The notes beneath the pieces are model-generated. The model saw only the letters and a program-made list of their open reading frames with translations, searched no databases and was not told the DNA's origin. DNA of 30,578 bases from positions 1-30,578 of the IMG/VR virus record IMGVR_UViG_3300005613_002608. One strand, 5' to 3'. The translations under genes and the position numbers were made by a program. This document shows, in pieces, positions 1 through 9,954 of this stretch; the stretch's first letter is position 1, and each line of letters begins with the position of its first letter. This stretch comes from a virus.

Positions 1-195
1 TACATCAGAAGCTGAAGAAGCTGCCGGGATCTCTGTTACGCGTGTCATATTTTCTTCTACATTCGTGGTAGAGTTCTTCCGTATAGCCTTAATATCCCCA
101 GGAGCCGATACCAGCGCCCTGAATGTAAAAGCATAATTGACTACATTCGCGGTCATAGTAGCTGTCATTTTTCGTGCGGTAGTTTCAACTGTCAT
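1..195 (-). CDS. Probable tail fibre protein, N-terminal part (cut by window edge)
   Basis: The first 65 codons of a gene that runs off the left edge. The ATG at 193-195 follows a strong SD (AAGGAGAG) and starts 2 bases after the stop of the giant virion gene, so it is the next gene of the late operon. The visible protein begins MTVETTARKMTATM and contains NYAFTFRALVSAPGDIKAI. That resembles the short N-terminal region of T7-type tail fibre proteins, where a 'Y-x-F-x-F-x-ALxxxDIKV'-like segment binds the tail. Position supports this: in T7 the fibre gene (gp17) directly follows the large internal virion protein (gp16). The receptor-binding part lies outside the window. The identity is inference from position and a short pattern. 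Confidence 0.55.
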   Translation of the reverse strand, partial: MTVETTARKMTATMTANVVNYAFTFRALVSAPGDIKAIRKNSTTNVEENMTRVTEIPAASSASDV

Positions 196-197
196 CG

Positions 198-3100
198 TTA
201 CTCTCCTTTAATATTAGGCTCTATCTGTTGTCCGCCCGGAGTTGCAGATAGTAATGCTTTAAACCATTTTAATCCCTTATCTTCATCAGCCTTTATAGCT
301 GCGCCAAACTTTTTAAGGATCTTTGTTGTCATGCTTACAGAAGGTACAGGGAAATCTCCGTATATAGTAGAGTAGAAAAGAGATCCCGCAAATGGTACAT
401 TAGAAAGCACTTGACCTACGGTCTTATAAAAAGCCCTATCTTCATCATCTTCTGGAAGCTCTTGACCAAACATGCCAGCTATAAGTTCTTTGCTAAATCT
501 GCGAATCCCCATCTCCATATAGTTAGCAGCTATTAGCCACATGGCTATATTTATAGCTTGTTTCTTATTCTTACCCCTTATCCCAGCTCTCCAAAGATCA
601 TGCCGGACTATTGACCATCTATTAAGCATAAAAGATTGAAACTGTAAGATGGCCTTATCTACTGATACATTCCCGGTAAGCTTACCTTTAGTTATCGCCA
701 TCGGCAGATCCTTAAACTGTGAAGAAGATTGAGTCCGCCTGGTCATTTTCTCTGCATACTCTAATCCTTCTATATTAGGGTTTTCAAGGTCTACAGCGAC
801 ATCATTATCTTTACACCACTTTATGTATGCTCCGGCAGCCACTCCTGTAGCCGCAAATCTATCAAGAGTCTTTAATGGCATATAGGCCATGTCACCCAGC
901 TTCCTGGCAAAAGCATCTTTCCCAAAATCCTGGAAGGCTATATCGTCACCTATTCTCTCCCGGACTTCCGGCATATTATCAAGCACAAAAGATCTCCATG
1001 CAGATGACTTTATTATCTTACTAAACCCATCAAATGCATGAGTACCTATTAATGCAGCTCCATCCATAAGAGCTGTTATCTGTACCAAAGTAGATCCTAA
1101 CTTAAAACCAAGAGCTACAAGGCCGGTATATTTCCTGGCCATGTCTACAGCCGCCAATCTATTACCCTGGCTTACACCTTTACGCGCTAAGAGATCTACC
1201 CATTCCCGGACTACTTCCTGGCCTACATCTCCTACGGCGGCAGCATATTCTTCTGTCTTAGCAATCTCTCCCAGATATTTAGTTTCCCGGCCTACTGTGA
1301 TAAGGTATATAGCATTATCTATGTGCTGGCCGAATACTTCAGCAGCGTTTATCTTTATCTTATTTTTCCCGCCTACCCTGGCCATAGTGAAGCCCATTTC
1401 TACATTCTTTTTAAGAAAGGTCTGATCCAGAGTTATGGTATCACCGCCAAATCTATCCCGGACTTCCGCATCGCTCATAGCATCAAAATCTGTAAGGAAC
1501 GGAAAATAATTAGCTACATTACCCAGCGGTTTATTATATACTTCGCGCATAACTTGTTCTATCTTGGGCCGGAGATCATCAAGCTCTTTGCGCATAGCAT
1601 TGTAAAATTCCATTTCTTTATCTGTAAGCACTACGCTGTCTATCTCTTTCTGGGTAAAAAATGTTAATAGTTTTTCGTTACCACCTTCCTGCATCTTGGC
1701 CGCATACACTCCTATCTTTTCCATGCTATCTACATCTAAGCCCAGATCCTGGGCCTTCTTGTCTATGCGATTCTGTATATCAAACTTCATAGTAAGATAC
1801 GCTGTAAAGGCCTGGTCTACCCTTCTTTTAAATATCCTGTAATTTGCGCCGGTATATTCCTTGCCGCCATCTAAAAGATCAAAGATAGCATCCATAGGAT
1901 GAAGCATAAGATCTTTCATCTGCGCTACATTCATTGCCTTTTTTAATCCATTAGCCAGCTTCTCTACCCCGCTAAGCCTTCCAGATATAGCATTGTCCTG
2001 CTTGACTTTCTTAGCTGTTATAGACTTAGAATCTTTCTGAAGCGCCAGGAGATCTCTCTGCTTTAATAGCTCTGTAGCTGCTTTACGCGATCTTAATTTT
2101 GTCTTACCCAAATCAGCTATTACCCGGAGCTTCTCATTAATGTCTATTAAATCTGCTAATTGCAAGTCCTTTAATGGCTTACGGTTAAGTATGTCAAGAG
2201 CGTTGATAACCTTCATAGGTATGTCAGTAGTTCTACCATCTGCCATCTCGCGCGCTATAAAATCCTTCGTAGCCTGGAGTCTTGCAAGAGTTTTTGCTGT
2301 AGGCTTAGTTTCGTTATATTCACTCATCATATCCTGCATCTTCTGGACATAATCTACAGCTATTGACTTTGATGCTTTCATCCTTTTAACTTGCTGTTTG
2401 ATCCTTTTTATCATCTGTCTTTTAGCGCTCATCTCGGCTATTTCTTCTACTTTTTTCATAGCCTTATCTAACTGTGCTTCTGTCTTTACCCTGGCGATAG
2501 CAGTTATCATCTTACCGCGATCTTCGCCTTTTAGATTCTCGTATGCATAAGCCCGGAGCTTTTCCCGGAACGCTTCCAGGCGCTTCTCTCTATCTTTAGC
2601 TTGTTTCTGAAGCCTTTCCTTATCGGCCTTATTTTTCTGTCTGGCCTTTTCAAGCTTCTTGCCATAATGAATATCGTCAGCTAACTTCTGGCCAGCTTCC
2701 TTCCATTTAAGATCTTCCTTTTTTTGCTTTGTAGCTTCCTTCTGAACGCGCTTTGTTTCCTGTTCTATTCTCTGAAATAAGCGCTTCAGGTTCATGTAGT
2801 CTTTCTTTATATCTTCGGTCTTAGTCTGTCCGGTAGTTTCCCGGATAATTTTCTTGGCCTGTTTTGTATACATATCGGTACTTACTTTTCTTACTGAATG
2901 CTGGATCTTCTCCATGAAGTTGGTATCCCGGATATCCTGCTGCATGGCTTCAGCGCCGCCTTTCTGCGCAGATCCATGCTGTTTAAATAGCATAGATGTT
3001 TCCCTGGTACACATACTACACTTTATGCCTTTACCTTTATAGCTATCGCTGGTACAAAATACTTTAGTACCTTTCTTTGCTACTGATGCCGGACAGATCT

Positions 3101-5705
3101 TTATCCCCAGCTCTTTAGATTTTTTAGTTACATAATCTATATCGCCATAGTTCTTTTCGCCTGTAGGTAATACAGAGTTTACGCGATTAAAGTTTTCGTT
3201 TTGATCTATACCAGAATAATCCAGATCGCCTATCTTAGTATATGTATAAAATGTTTTATTGGGATTATCCCTTATAATCTCATTCAGAAAGTTAAGGTAC
3301 TTCTGGCTAAATATATCGCCGGATGTATGGATCCTGACTATAGGTCGCTTATTCCCAGCAAGTTCGGAATTAATCTTATTTTTAAATGTTTCCCTATGAT
3401 TCATAAACATATAGAGATTAGCAAACCTTCCCAGCTTAGTTCCAGGCCATTGTACCTGAGCGCCTACAGCATAACATGTAGGAGCGCATGAAGCGCAGTT
3501 CTTACAGGTATATACAGCCGGCATGTCAAGCAAATACGCCTTTACCTTTATGTTGTCTACTAACAATGCTCCACGATATTTATATGCCGGAAGGCCTGGA
3601 GAAGTAAAATAGTAATCTCCGTTCTCATCCAGAGTAACTTCTACATTACCTTCGCGCATACGCTTAGACATCTCATCTGCATACCAGGCTAAATATGTCT
3701 TTCCTTCTTTGTTCCGGCCCTTTCCATCCTTGTCCTGTGTCCAGCCTTCTACGCCTTCCATAGAATATACAGCGCCAAGATCTACTACATCCCCTGGCGT
3801 TTTCTTTACATTGATCTCTTTGTTCACCCTATTTGGATCTCTGTCAAGTAATTTATCAAACAAAGATGATGGCTCAACAATCTCTGTTCCTTCACCGGCT
3901 TCTACTACTACCGGGCCATTAGCCAGGCGTACTGATTGATGTACAGTACCCAGAATACTCTTTACATCCCGGTCTATACGCCGGCCATCTTCCGTTAACT
4001 CAATGATCTTGCCTTCTTCACCCCGCGCTATTATCCCTTCAAGGTAGGCGGCGTGTTCTTCTGGCGTTCCTGACCACCCTGGGAGTCCGCCTTGATCTTC
4101 GAGTCCATGAACGACAATTTCGTGGTAGGCATCTTGGTCGGTTGCGCCACGAAAGAATCTAACACTTGTCCGTCTTTGCTCACTCGTTTCACCTTCAGTT
4201 TTATATTCCCCTGTGATGATAAACCGTTCACCATTCTTGATAGCATCTTCTACCCCCTGTTCTGTGTATCCATGCTCAAATAATATCTGCATGTCCATAG
4301 GATCACTTGGATCCAAAATCATTTCTTCATCAACATATTCTATATTATCTATTTTTACGCCCAGCTTTTCAGCCAGTTCGGTAGCTCTGTCTATAGCATT
4401 CTGAAATTCTTCTGAAGGCAATCCGGCTTCCTTTTCAGCGGCCAGTTTCTTAATGGTCTTTTCTTCTTCCATAGCATCCCTGGAAGCATTCCATATTGCT
4501 TCAGTAAAAGTAGCTCTATTATCAAATCCGAAACTATTGGCAAACTTATCATCTATCTTCTCATCCAGACTTTCCATATACTCTGCATAAGTTTTGTACT
4601 GTGTAGCTTCCAATATAAGGTTACCCAGATCCTGCTCCAATGCCTTAGCTGCACGATCTGTTATAACTCTCTTTACGGCTCTTTCCCGGCCGTATGATTG
4701 CATTGTAGTATGTACCGATCCCGGTAAGCCTAACAGCGGAAATGCCATTAAGGAATTAATAAGAGTATCCATATTCCTTTTCTTTATTTCTTCATTCGTT
4801 GGGCCTGAATACCCTTCATGCTGCGCTTCTTCATCGTTTATAGCAGCGCCCATCTCAGCTATTATACTTATATTCTCCTGTATAACTTCTTCAGGGATCT
4901 CAGTTGCCATAAACGCGCCCATGTTCTTCCCAAGTCTTAAAGCAAATACACCCATACGCTTAAATAGATTACCGCTTTTCTTCTTTGCTGCTGACTTTAT
5001 GATCTCTGTTAATCCTTTTCTTCCCATCTTTCCAAAACCAGGTATAAGGGTTTTTATCTGCATCATCTCAACTGCGCCTATTAAGTACCCGGCCGGTATC
5101 GCCCAATTCTTAGCTATTTCCGGATCTACACCATTATCAAGTAACTCTTTAAATACCATACCGCCTTCTACCTGTGCAGCATTCATCCAGGATCCATATG
5201 CCTGTCCTACAGCTTTACCCATAAAATAAGCCGTAGGTACTGTTATAAGTTCTTCTGGTAGCGCAGCCTGTGGCCCAGCTTGACCACCTATCAATGCAGC
5301 AGTAGCTGCGGCAGCTCCAAAAGTTTCACCATACTTTGCGCCTTCCATAGCTGAGTCTAACATATAAGGAGCCAGCTCAGTAGTAGCTCCTATAAGCTTT
5401 TCACCAAAAAACCGGGCTGCATACTTTTCATCATTTTCTTCTGTAAATTCTTTTGTAGATTCATCGTATATGCTATATGCTTGTTCCTTAGAAAGCTCAC
5501 CATTCATAAATTTCCACATAGCTTTCCCGCCATCTACGGTAGACCGGCCCTTCCTGGCCCTATAAGATTCCCTTTCGGCAAAGGAAGTAGATCCATACAG
5601 CTCATCCGGAGTATAGTAAGATTTTGCGATCTTTTCCATCTCCTGCGGAGAAGTACCATCAGGGATCTCTATAGTTTTATTTTTGCCTTCTAAAAATACT
5701 TGCAT
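198..5705 (-). CDS. Giant virion protein (1835 aa) with GP88-like Cys domain and HExxxH motif
   Basis: A very large, mostly helical protein in the position of T7 gp16, between another internal-virion-type protein and the tail fibre; it is probably packaged and ejected with the DNA. Residues 105-345 are Ala/Gly-rich with hydrophobic stretches. A zincin-like HEIVVH motif followed by GL sits at about 528-535. Residues about 730-910 form a separate module with CxxCxxCxxxC (C734, C737, C740, C744), the phrase RIHTSGDIFS (791-800), FYTYTK (819-824) and a second cysteine set (C871, C884, C896, C899); this matches the GP88 family first seen in mycobacteriophage L5. About 935-1260 is a Lys/Glu-rich coiled-coil region. 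About 1290-1830 resembles the C-terminal region of large phage polyvalent proteins. No lytic transglycosylase motif was recognised. The start overlaps the previous stop as TAATG, so translation is probably coupled. Confidence 0.8.
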   Translation of the reverse strand: MQVFLEGKNKTIEIPDGTSPQEMEKIAKSYYTPDELYGSTSFAERESYRARKGRSTVDGGKAMWKFMNGELSKEQAYSIYDESTKEFTEENDEKYAARFFGEKLIGATTELAPYMLDSAMEGAKYGETFGAAAATAALIGGQAGPQAALPEELITVPTAYFMGKAVGQAYGSWMNAAQVEGGMVFKELLDNGVDPEIAKNWAIPAGYLIGAVEMMQIKTLIPGFGKMGRKGLTEIIKSAAKKKSGNLFKRMGVFALRLGKNMGAFMATEIPEEVIQENISIIAEMGAAINDEEAQHEGYSGPTNEEIKKRNMDTLINSLMAFPLLGLPGSVHTTMQSYGRERAVKRVITDRAAKALEQDLGNLILEATQYKTYAEYMESLDEKIDDKFANSFGFDNRATFTEAIWNASRDAMEEEKTIKKLAAEKEAGLPSEEFQNAIDRATELAEKLGVKIDNIEYVDEEMILDPSDPMDMQILFEHGYTEQGVEDAIKNGERFIITGEYKTEGETSEQRRTSVRFFRGATDQDAYHEIVVHGLEDQGGLPGWSGTPEEHAAYLEGIIARGEEGKIIELTEDGRRIDRDVKSILGTVHQSVRLANGPVVVEAGEGTEIVEPSSLFDKLLDRDPNRVNKEINVKKTPGDVVDLGAVYSMEGVEGWTQDKDGKGRNKEGKTYLAWYADEMSKRMREGNVEVTLDENGDYYFTSPGLPAYKYRGALLVDNIKVKAYLLDMPAVYTCKNCASCAPTCYAVGAQVQWPGTKLGRFANLYMFMNHRETFKNKINSELAGNKRPIVRIHTSGDIFSQKYLNFLNEIIRDNPNKTFYTYTKIGDLDYSGIDQNENFNRVNSVLPTGEKNYGDIDYVTKKSKELGIKICPASVAKKGTKVFCTSDSYKGKGIKCSMCTRETSMLFKQHGSAQKGGAEAMQQDIRDTNFMEKIQHSVRKVSTDMYTKQAKKIIRETTGQTKTEDIKKDYMNLKRLFQRIEQETKRVQKEATKQKKEDLKWKEAGQKLADDIHYGKKLEKARQKNKADKERLQKQAKDREKRLEAFREKLRAYAYENLKGEDRGKMITAIARVKTEAQLDKAMKKVEEIAEMSAKRQMIKRIKQQVKRMKASKSIAVDYVQKMQDMMSEYNETKPTAKTLARLQATKDFIAREMADGRTTDIPMKVINALDILNRKPLKDLQLADLIDINEKLRVIADLGKTKLRSRKAATELLKQRDLLALQKDSKSITAKKVKQDNAISGRLSGVEKLANGLKKAMNVAQMKDLMLHPMDAIFDLLDGGKEYTGANYRIFKRRVDQAFTAYLTMKFDIQNRIDKKAQDLGLDVDSMEKIGVYAAKMQEGGNEKLLTFFTQKEIDSVVLTDKEMEFYNAMRKELDDLRPKIEQVMREVYNKPLGNVANYFPFLTDFDAMSDAEVRDRFGGDTITLDQTFLKKNVEMGFTMARVGGKNKIKINAAEVFGQHIDNAIYLITVGRETKYLGEIAKTEEYAAAVGDVGQEVVREWVDLLARKGVSQGNRLAAVDMARKYTGLVALGFKLGSTLVQITALMDGAALIGTHAFDGFSKIIKSSAWRSFVLDNMPEVRERIGDDIAFQDFGKDAFARKLGDMAYMPLKTLDRFAATGVAAGAYIKWCKDNDVAVDLENPNIEGLEYAEKMTRRTQSSSQFKDLPMAITKGKLTGNVSVDKAILQFQSFMLNRWSIVRHDLWRAGIRGKNKKQAINIAMWLIAANYMEMGIRRFSKELIAGMFGQELPEDDEDRAFYKTVGQVLSNVPFAGSLFYSTIYGDFPVPSVSMTTKILKKFGAAIKADEDKGLKWFKALLSATPGGQQIEPNIKGE

Positions 5706-7057
5706 TATTTTTTACCTTTTTCTGGCTTAGGAGTTACTGACCTAAATCCTTTTGTCGGTGAAAATGTTGCATCTAAATTCTCATTTACTACCAATGCCGG
5801 ATGCTCCTTCTTTAACTCATCAATGACTACTTCTTTCCCAGCTTGTTCGGGATCCATGCCACTAACTATCTTCCTTCCATAATTAAGGACAGCTTCTGTC
5901 CGGCGTTCAAGATCCTTATCAGGTGACCAGCCTGCCATATCAAAAAACATTTCTACCAAGTTATGGCCTATACCGTTCTTCGCGCGCCATGCTTTATCTT
6001 TTTTTAAGCGCGTGATTTCATTAAGCATCTTACTATCATCTGCATCCAAACCATCTGCATAAGCAGCCAGTACAGATTCATACATCTTTATCTTGTTATA
6101 TTCAGAATCAGAAAATACAAAGTCTATAGCTTTCTTAGTTTTCTTATACTGTTCTGCTCCTATCCTGCTCTTAACATCTCGGTATAATGCTTTCTTTAAT
6201 TGTTTGCCATGCGCCAGGGTTATCCCTTCATTTGGGTTTCTTTCGTTCATTGCCATCTGTTGATCTATAGTATCTTCAGAAAGCGTACCGGTCATTATGT
6301 CCAGGCCCATGTTCTGATATCTGTCATTTTCAGCTTCCCTATACAATCTCTTTAATTCTTTTAGCTTTGAGAAAGCCTTTTCCCTGGTAGTTATAGTCAT
6401 AGCATATTCTTTAGAATTAAATTTCTTCTCAGCGGCTACTGGATCTTCCCGGTATTCCATAAGGAACCGGTTAAAACGCACATCGTCTGTAGCATCTGCT
6501 ATTAACTTGTATGCTTCTTTTTCATTGATAAGATCTTCTTTTACCATTCTTTCAGCGCGCTTTGCTATAAGCTTTTCACTTTCTGGAGTAGGGTTATTAA
6601 CTTGAAATTGTATATCAGCCGTTCCTATAGCTATCCCGGCATAAATCTCTTTTGTCCTGAATTCATGCTCTACGCCTAAAGTTGTCATATTAGAATAATA
6701 GTCAAGTTCAGGAGTCATAGAATTTACTACGCCAGCCGGAAGGCCTTTAGTTACTTCTTTTTTCAAGTTCTCTATCCGTTTGAAGTATTCACCCCGCTTA
6801 GATAGATCCTGATTAAGTACAGCTTCGTTAGATATCTCCTGTGCGCCTACCTTGTAATTATACAGAGCGGTATCTTTTTGGAGCTTATCTATATGCTGCT
6901 GCCATTTCTGTGTAGCTGCGGTCATATCGCTTAAAGCATCAGTTGCTACCTTAGTACGATCTGCCGCATCAGTTCTTATATCAGCTTTCTGATCTAAAGC
7001 TCTGGGCTGCTTAGTCGTTAAAGCTCTATCTGAATGTGCGCGTGGAAATACTGGCAT
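5705..7057 (-). CDS. Internal virion protein-like, coiled-coil (450 aa)
   Basis: A soluble, highly charged, largely helical protein with no signal peptide or membrane segment. Long Lys/Glu heptad-like stretches occupy about residues 20-110 and 190-330. It lies between a gp14-like small protein and the giant protein, the place of T7 gp15, so an ejection or inner-core role is likely. The final residues are basic (TPKPEKGKK). Both ends overlap neighbours by one base, tying its translation to theirs. No conserved catalytic motif was recognised, and the name rests on position, length and helical composition. Few GATC sites are seen here compared with genes to the right. Confidence 0.6.
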   Translation of the reverse strand: MPVFPRAHSDRALTTKQPRALDQKADIRTDAADRTKVATDALSDMTAATQKWQQHIDKLQKDTALYNYKVGAQEISNEAVLNQDLSKRGEYFKRIENLKKEVTKGLPAGVVNSMTPELDYYSNMTTLGVEHEFRTKEIYAGIAIGTADIQFQVNNPTPESEKLIAKRAERMVKEDLINEKEAYKLIADATDDVRFNRFLMEYREDPVAAEKKFNSKEYAMTITTREKAFSKLKELKRLYREAENDRYQNMGLDIMTGTLSEDTIDQQMAMNERNPNEGITLAHGKQLKKALYRDVKSRIGAEQYKKTKKAIDFVFSDSEYNKIKMYESVLAAYADGLDADDSKMLNEITRLKKDKAWRAKNGIGHNLVEMFFDMAGWSPDKDLERRTEAVLNYGRKIVSGMDPEQAGKEVVIDELKKEHPALVVNENLDATFSPTKGFRSVTPKPEKGKK

Positions 7058-7629
7058 TATGGTTTCCCCCCTGTTTTAGCTCCACCAGAAGTATCTATAA
7101 CTTTCTTGCCGGCAGGCGTATAGTTACGCGCTCCCAAATAAGCTGCTGTACCATACAATGTAGAAAGACCACCTACTATACCTGAATACATGGCAGTATT
7201 TCCTTTTCTCCTATATGCATTAGCTTCTATGGTTCCGCCCCTTAATGTCATCTCAGCCTGTGAAAGTACGCCATACTTCTCCATGTCATAATTATATTGT
7301 GTAATAGCTTTGTCCATTTGCATCTGTGTCATAGTATCATTCAAAACAGCAAGAGCTGATCCTGAAAATTGTAATCCTTTAGCACTTGTTATGGCTGTAT
7401 GTTTGCCAGCAGCAAAGCGCATGGCCCTATCATCCTGCGCAGCTTTTAATTGCTTTTGTTGTTCTATCATGCCAGCCTGTTCACGATATACACCAGCATT
7501 ATATGCAGATTGAGTTTCTATAGCTTTGGCATTAGCTTCAGCTTCTTTCTTCTGCTGAAATCCGCCATAGATCTGTGTACCGGCTTGTACCGCGCCTAAT
7601 CCTACCATCATTGCTGTCATTGCGCCCAT
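7057..7629 (-). CDS. Internal virion protein B-like (T7 gp14-like, 190 aa)
   Basis: The protein has an N-terminal hydrophobic Ala/Gly segment (MTAMMVGLGAVQAGTQIYGG), a long helical middle rich in Gln/Ala/Glu (KEAEANAKAIETQ), and a second Gly-rich hydrophobic patch at about 148-170. This layout is typical of small internal core or ejection proteins of podoviruses, such as T7 gp14, that enter the host envelope. The phrase SAKGLQFSGSALAVLND recurs in many such phage proteins as I remember them. The SD is AAGGGG about 6 bases before the first ATG. A second ATG at codon 4 is possible but less well spaced. It lies directly after tail tubular protein B, as expected for this family. Confidence 0.65.
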   Translation of the reverse strand: MGAMTAMMVGLGAVQAGTQIYGGFQQKKEAEANAKAIETQSAYNAGVYREQAGMIEQQKQLKAAQDDRAMRFAAGKHTAITSAKGLQFSGSALAVLNDTMTQMQMDKAITQYNYDMEKYGVLSQAEMTLRGGTIEANAYRRKGNTAMYSGIVGGLSTLYGTAAYLGARNYTPAGKKVIDTSGGAKTGGKP

Positions 7630-7632
7630 ATT

Positions 7633-9945
7633 TTACCCCTTATCCTGTGTATCAAGCATAGCCATTACGCTTAATATTTCTATCGGTAACGGCTCATCGT
7701 TGATCACCCAAACTTGCGATCCGTACTGATAGTCTGCTGGAAAGTTTATATTTGATAATATCCCGGTCAGTAAGGCTTCTGGAGTTCCTAACAAAGTTGA
7801 AGGATCCCGGAAACTCTCCCTACTTGCCAGGGCTTCTGTGCCGCCCATCTTGAATCCCCTGAAGGATTTATTGAGCTTGAACATGATCTGATTGATCCGC
7901 TGGATCTTACCCTGAGCCGTTCCACGCGCTGATCCTGCTTCAAACGGCAGTAGCTGGAGCTTCTGATCATACCCCAGGCCGCATTGTACTACGAAATAGT
8001 TATATGCCAGGCTCACCGTACCGTTAGAATCTACTGTCTTATCCGGCTTATCCAGGCCACCATCTGCCAGGACTTTCACCGTAGATCCGGATAAATGCCC
8101 CATCCCGGATACAGCTTCTACGCTCTTACCCCAAGATCCTGCTGCGATACTTGAATCTGAGAAGGTATAATGTATATCTCCATATACTACCTTAGCGCTT
8201 GAATAGCTGGTTATGTAAAACTCCCCGATCGTGGATCCTGAAGCATTGATCGCTCTTACCCTAAGCGTTTCATCGCTTGCTGTGAAGTAATCACTTGAAC
8301 ATGATAGGATCACCGATGTGCCGGCAGTTGCTGATAGATTGATCGTACAGTTAGAATTACTGGATCCGGTTAGATCATAAGCATCAAACTCCAGGGAGCT
8401 ATGCAGATATACCAGCTTATCCTGTCTGTCCGGCGGATCTATATTCTCAAAGTATTCTATAAACCGTACCGTAGATCCAGATACTACGCGCGATACTACT
8501 GTCCATACTTCATCTAATTTGTAACTTTGTGATGGTATAACAGCTATTGACTCGTAGCGATCGCCTGCCCTGGTTTTCTGTAAAGTCCATCCCTGGACTT
8601 CCTGATCTACTTCCCTGGTCATAGTAGCTATCGTACCATCTGTCGTAACACACCATAAAATCGTGTCAGGCACTTCCTGGTACGCGATCTCTATTATCCC
8701 ACCCCCTGCTATCTCCGGACTCAGGATCGTCTTGTCAGTTGACTTAAACGCGTTATTTTCCCATAAATAGAACAGCTCCCGGACTTTCTTACGGAATCTC
8801 TGGACATAATAGAAGAAAGATCCGATCCTTTTAGGCTGGATCGCTTCTGTACCAAAGCTCACTTCCTGTTTAGCTGTTATGTTCGTAGGCGTGATCGTAG
8901 CATCCGCCCCACCATTGATTACAAAGGCTCCGCCATAAGTACCCGCCAGTAAAGAGTTTCCACTTGCCAGCCATTGTATCTCATTACTCTGGTTACTCGC
9001 CAGCTTGATGTTGATCCCTTCATCATCTGCCTGCTCGTCAAGCGCGTACTGGTCATATATGTAGTTATGTGATCCCCATACCCCCTGCGGTTCTGTATCT
9101 GTCCTGGCCCAATACAAGCGGCTCTCATGGAATTGTACCCTGGCAGGCCATCCTTTTATATCGCTCCAGGCTCCTTCTGCAAATGTTGAAGTCGTAGCTA
9201 CCGTTGAAAGCGTACTCATTACTGTAGCCAGGGCTACCGTATCGCTTGATACACTTGTGATCTTGACATACCCTTGCAGCGCTGTAGTAGCTGTAGTATG
9301 TATCCCGCCAATCTTCCAATAGGTATTGCGATGGCCCATCGTAGATCCGGAAGCCACAAAGGAGATGCTGCTGGATGTCGCGCTGAGAGTGATCGTAACA
9401 AGGGTTCCAGCAGTTGCTGATGCTTGTATCGTTATATCTTCCGTATTATCATCTAAGAATGGGCCACCTAAAAAGTCATAATCTTCTATTGTCCAGTTAT
9501 TTGAAGCCAGCCTGGTAAGTAACTGCGGCGGATGATCCGGATGCGCCATCCATACAAGATCGTTCAGCTGGCAGTATTGTACTTCTTTGATCTCTGTTTC
9601 TGAGTAGATATGCGCTAATTCATATACGGTAGAATTGCTGGTTACTACTCCCCGGCTGGTATAAAACCTGAAATAATATGCGCCCATCTCTATTACATAG
9701 GCATCTGTCTGGTTAAAAACAAACTCTAATAGCCGTACCTGGGAATCTGTACCCAGGGCTGAAAACTTACATTCGTTGACATACCGGGTTCCCGGCGTAC
9801 TGATAGCCGGGCCGTAAGGTCTTACCAGCATATTCTCGGCAAGCTGTACAGCGTTCTCATACTGCGCGATGTCTGTCCGGCCAAATAGATTAGGGCCGAA
9901 TACACCGCCAGTAAATGATGTCTTGATTACATCTACCTTAGCCAT
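7633..9945 (-). CDS. Tail tubular protein B (T7 gp12-like nozzle), 770 aa
   Basis: Main component of the short-tail nozzle, attached below the gatekeeper ring made by tail tubular protein A. The N-terminus is diagnostic: residues about 8-60 include SFTGGVFGPNLFGRTDIAQY and a PGTRYV phrase (about 50-55), which recur in gp12-like proteins of podoviruses (pattern: gG.lsp.l.gR.Dl..Y..g......PqGg...rpGtryv). The rest is beta-rich with many Ser/Thr stretches and a YVQRFRKKVREL phrase at about 370-380. Length is near the T7 protein (794 aa). The SD AAGGAG sits 5-6 bases before the ATG. It follows tail tubular protein A after 9 bases. Confidence 0.88.
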   Translation of the reverse strand: MAKVDVIKTSFTGGVFGPNLFGRTDIAQYENAVQLAENMLVRPYGPAISTPGTRYVNECKFSALGTDSQVRLLEFVFNQTDAYVIEMGAYYFRFYTSRGVVTSNSTVYELAHIYSETEIKEVQYCQLNDLVWMAHPDHPPQLLTRLASNNWTIEDYDFLGGPFLDDNTEDITIQASATAGTLVTITLSATSSSISFVASGSTMGHRNTYWKIGGIHTTATTALQGYVKITSVSSDTVALATVMSTLSTVATTSTFAEGAWSDIKGWPARVQFHESRLYWARTDTEPQGVWGSHNYIYDQYALDEQADDEGINIKLASNQSNEIQWLASGNSLLAGTYGGAFVINGGADATITPTNITAKQEVSFGTEAIQPKRIGSFFYYVQRFRKKVRELFYLWENNAFKSTDKTILSPEIAGGGIIEIAYQEVPDTILWCVTTDGTIATMTREVDQEVQGWTLQKTRAGDRYESIAVIPSQSYKLDEVWTVVSRVVSGSTVRFIEYFENIDPPDRQDKLVYLHSSLEFDAYDLTGSSNSNCTINLSATAGTSVILSCSSDYFTASDETLRVRAINASGSTIGEFYITSYSSAKVVYGDIHYTFSDSSIAAGSWGKSVEAVSGMGHLSGSTVKVLADGGLDKPDKTVDSNGTVSLAYNYFVVQCGLGYDQKLQLLPFEAGSARGTAQGKIQRINQIMFKLNKSFRGFKMGGTEALASRESFRDPSTLLGTPEALLTGILSNINFPADYQYGSQVWVINDEPLPIEILSVMAMLDTQDKG

Positions 9946-9954
9946 GTGTTCTCC

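Noticed and set aside
4594-5229. A 211-codon open frame on the plus strand
   Set aside because: It lies wholly inside the giant virion gene, has no SD and reads as Ser/Ile/Pro-rich low-quality sequence; it is a shadow of the opposite strand.
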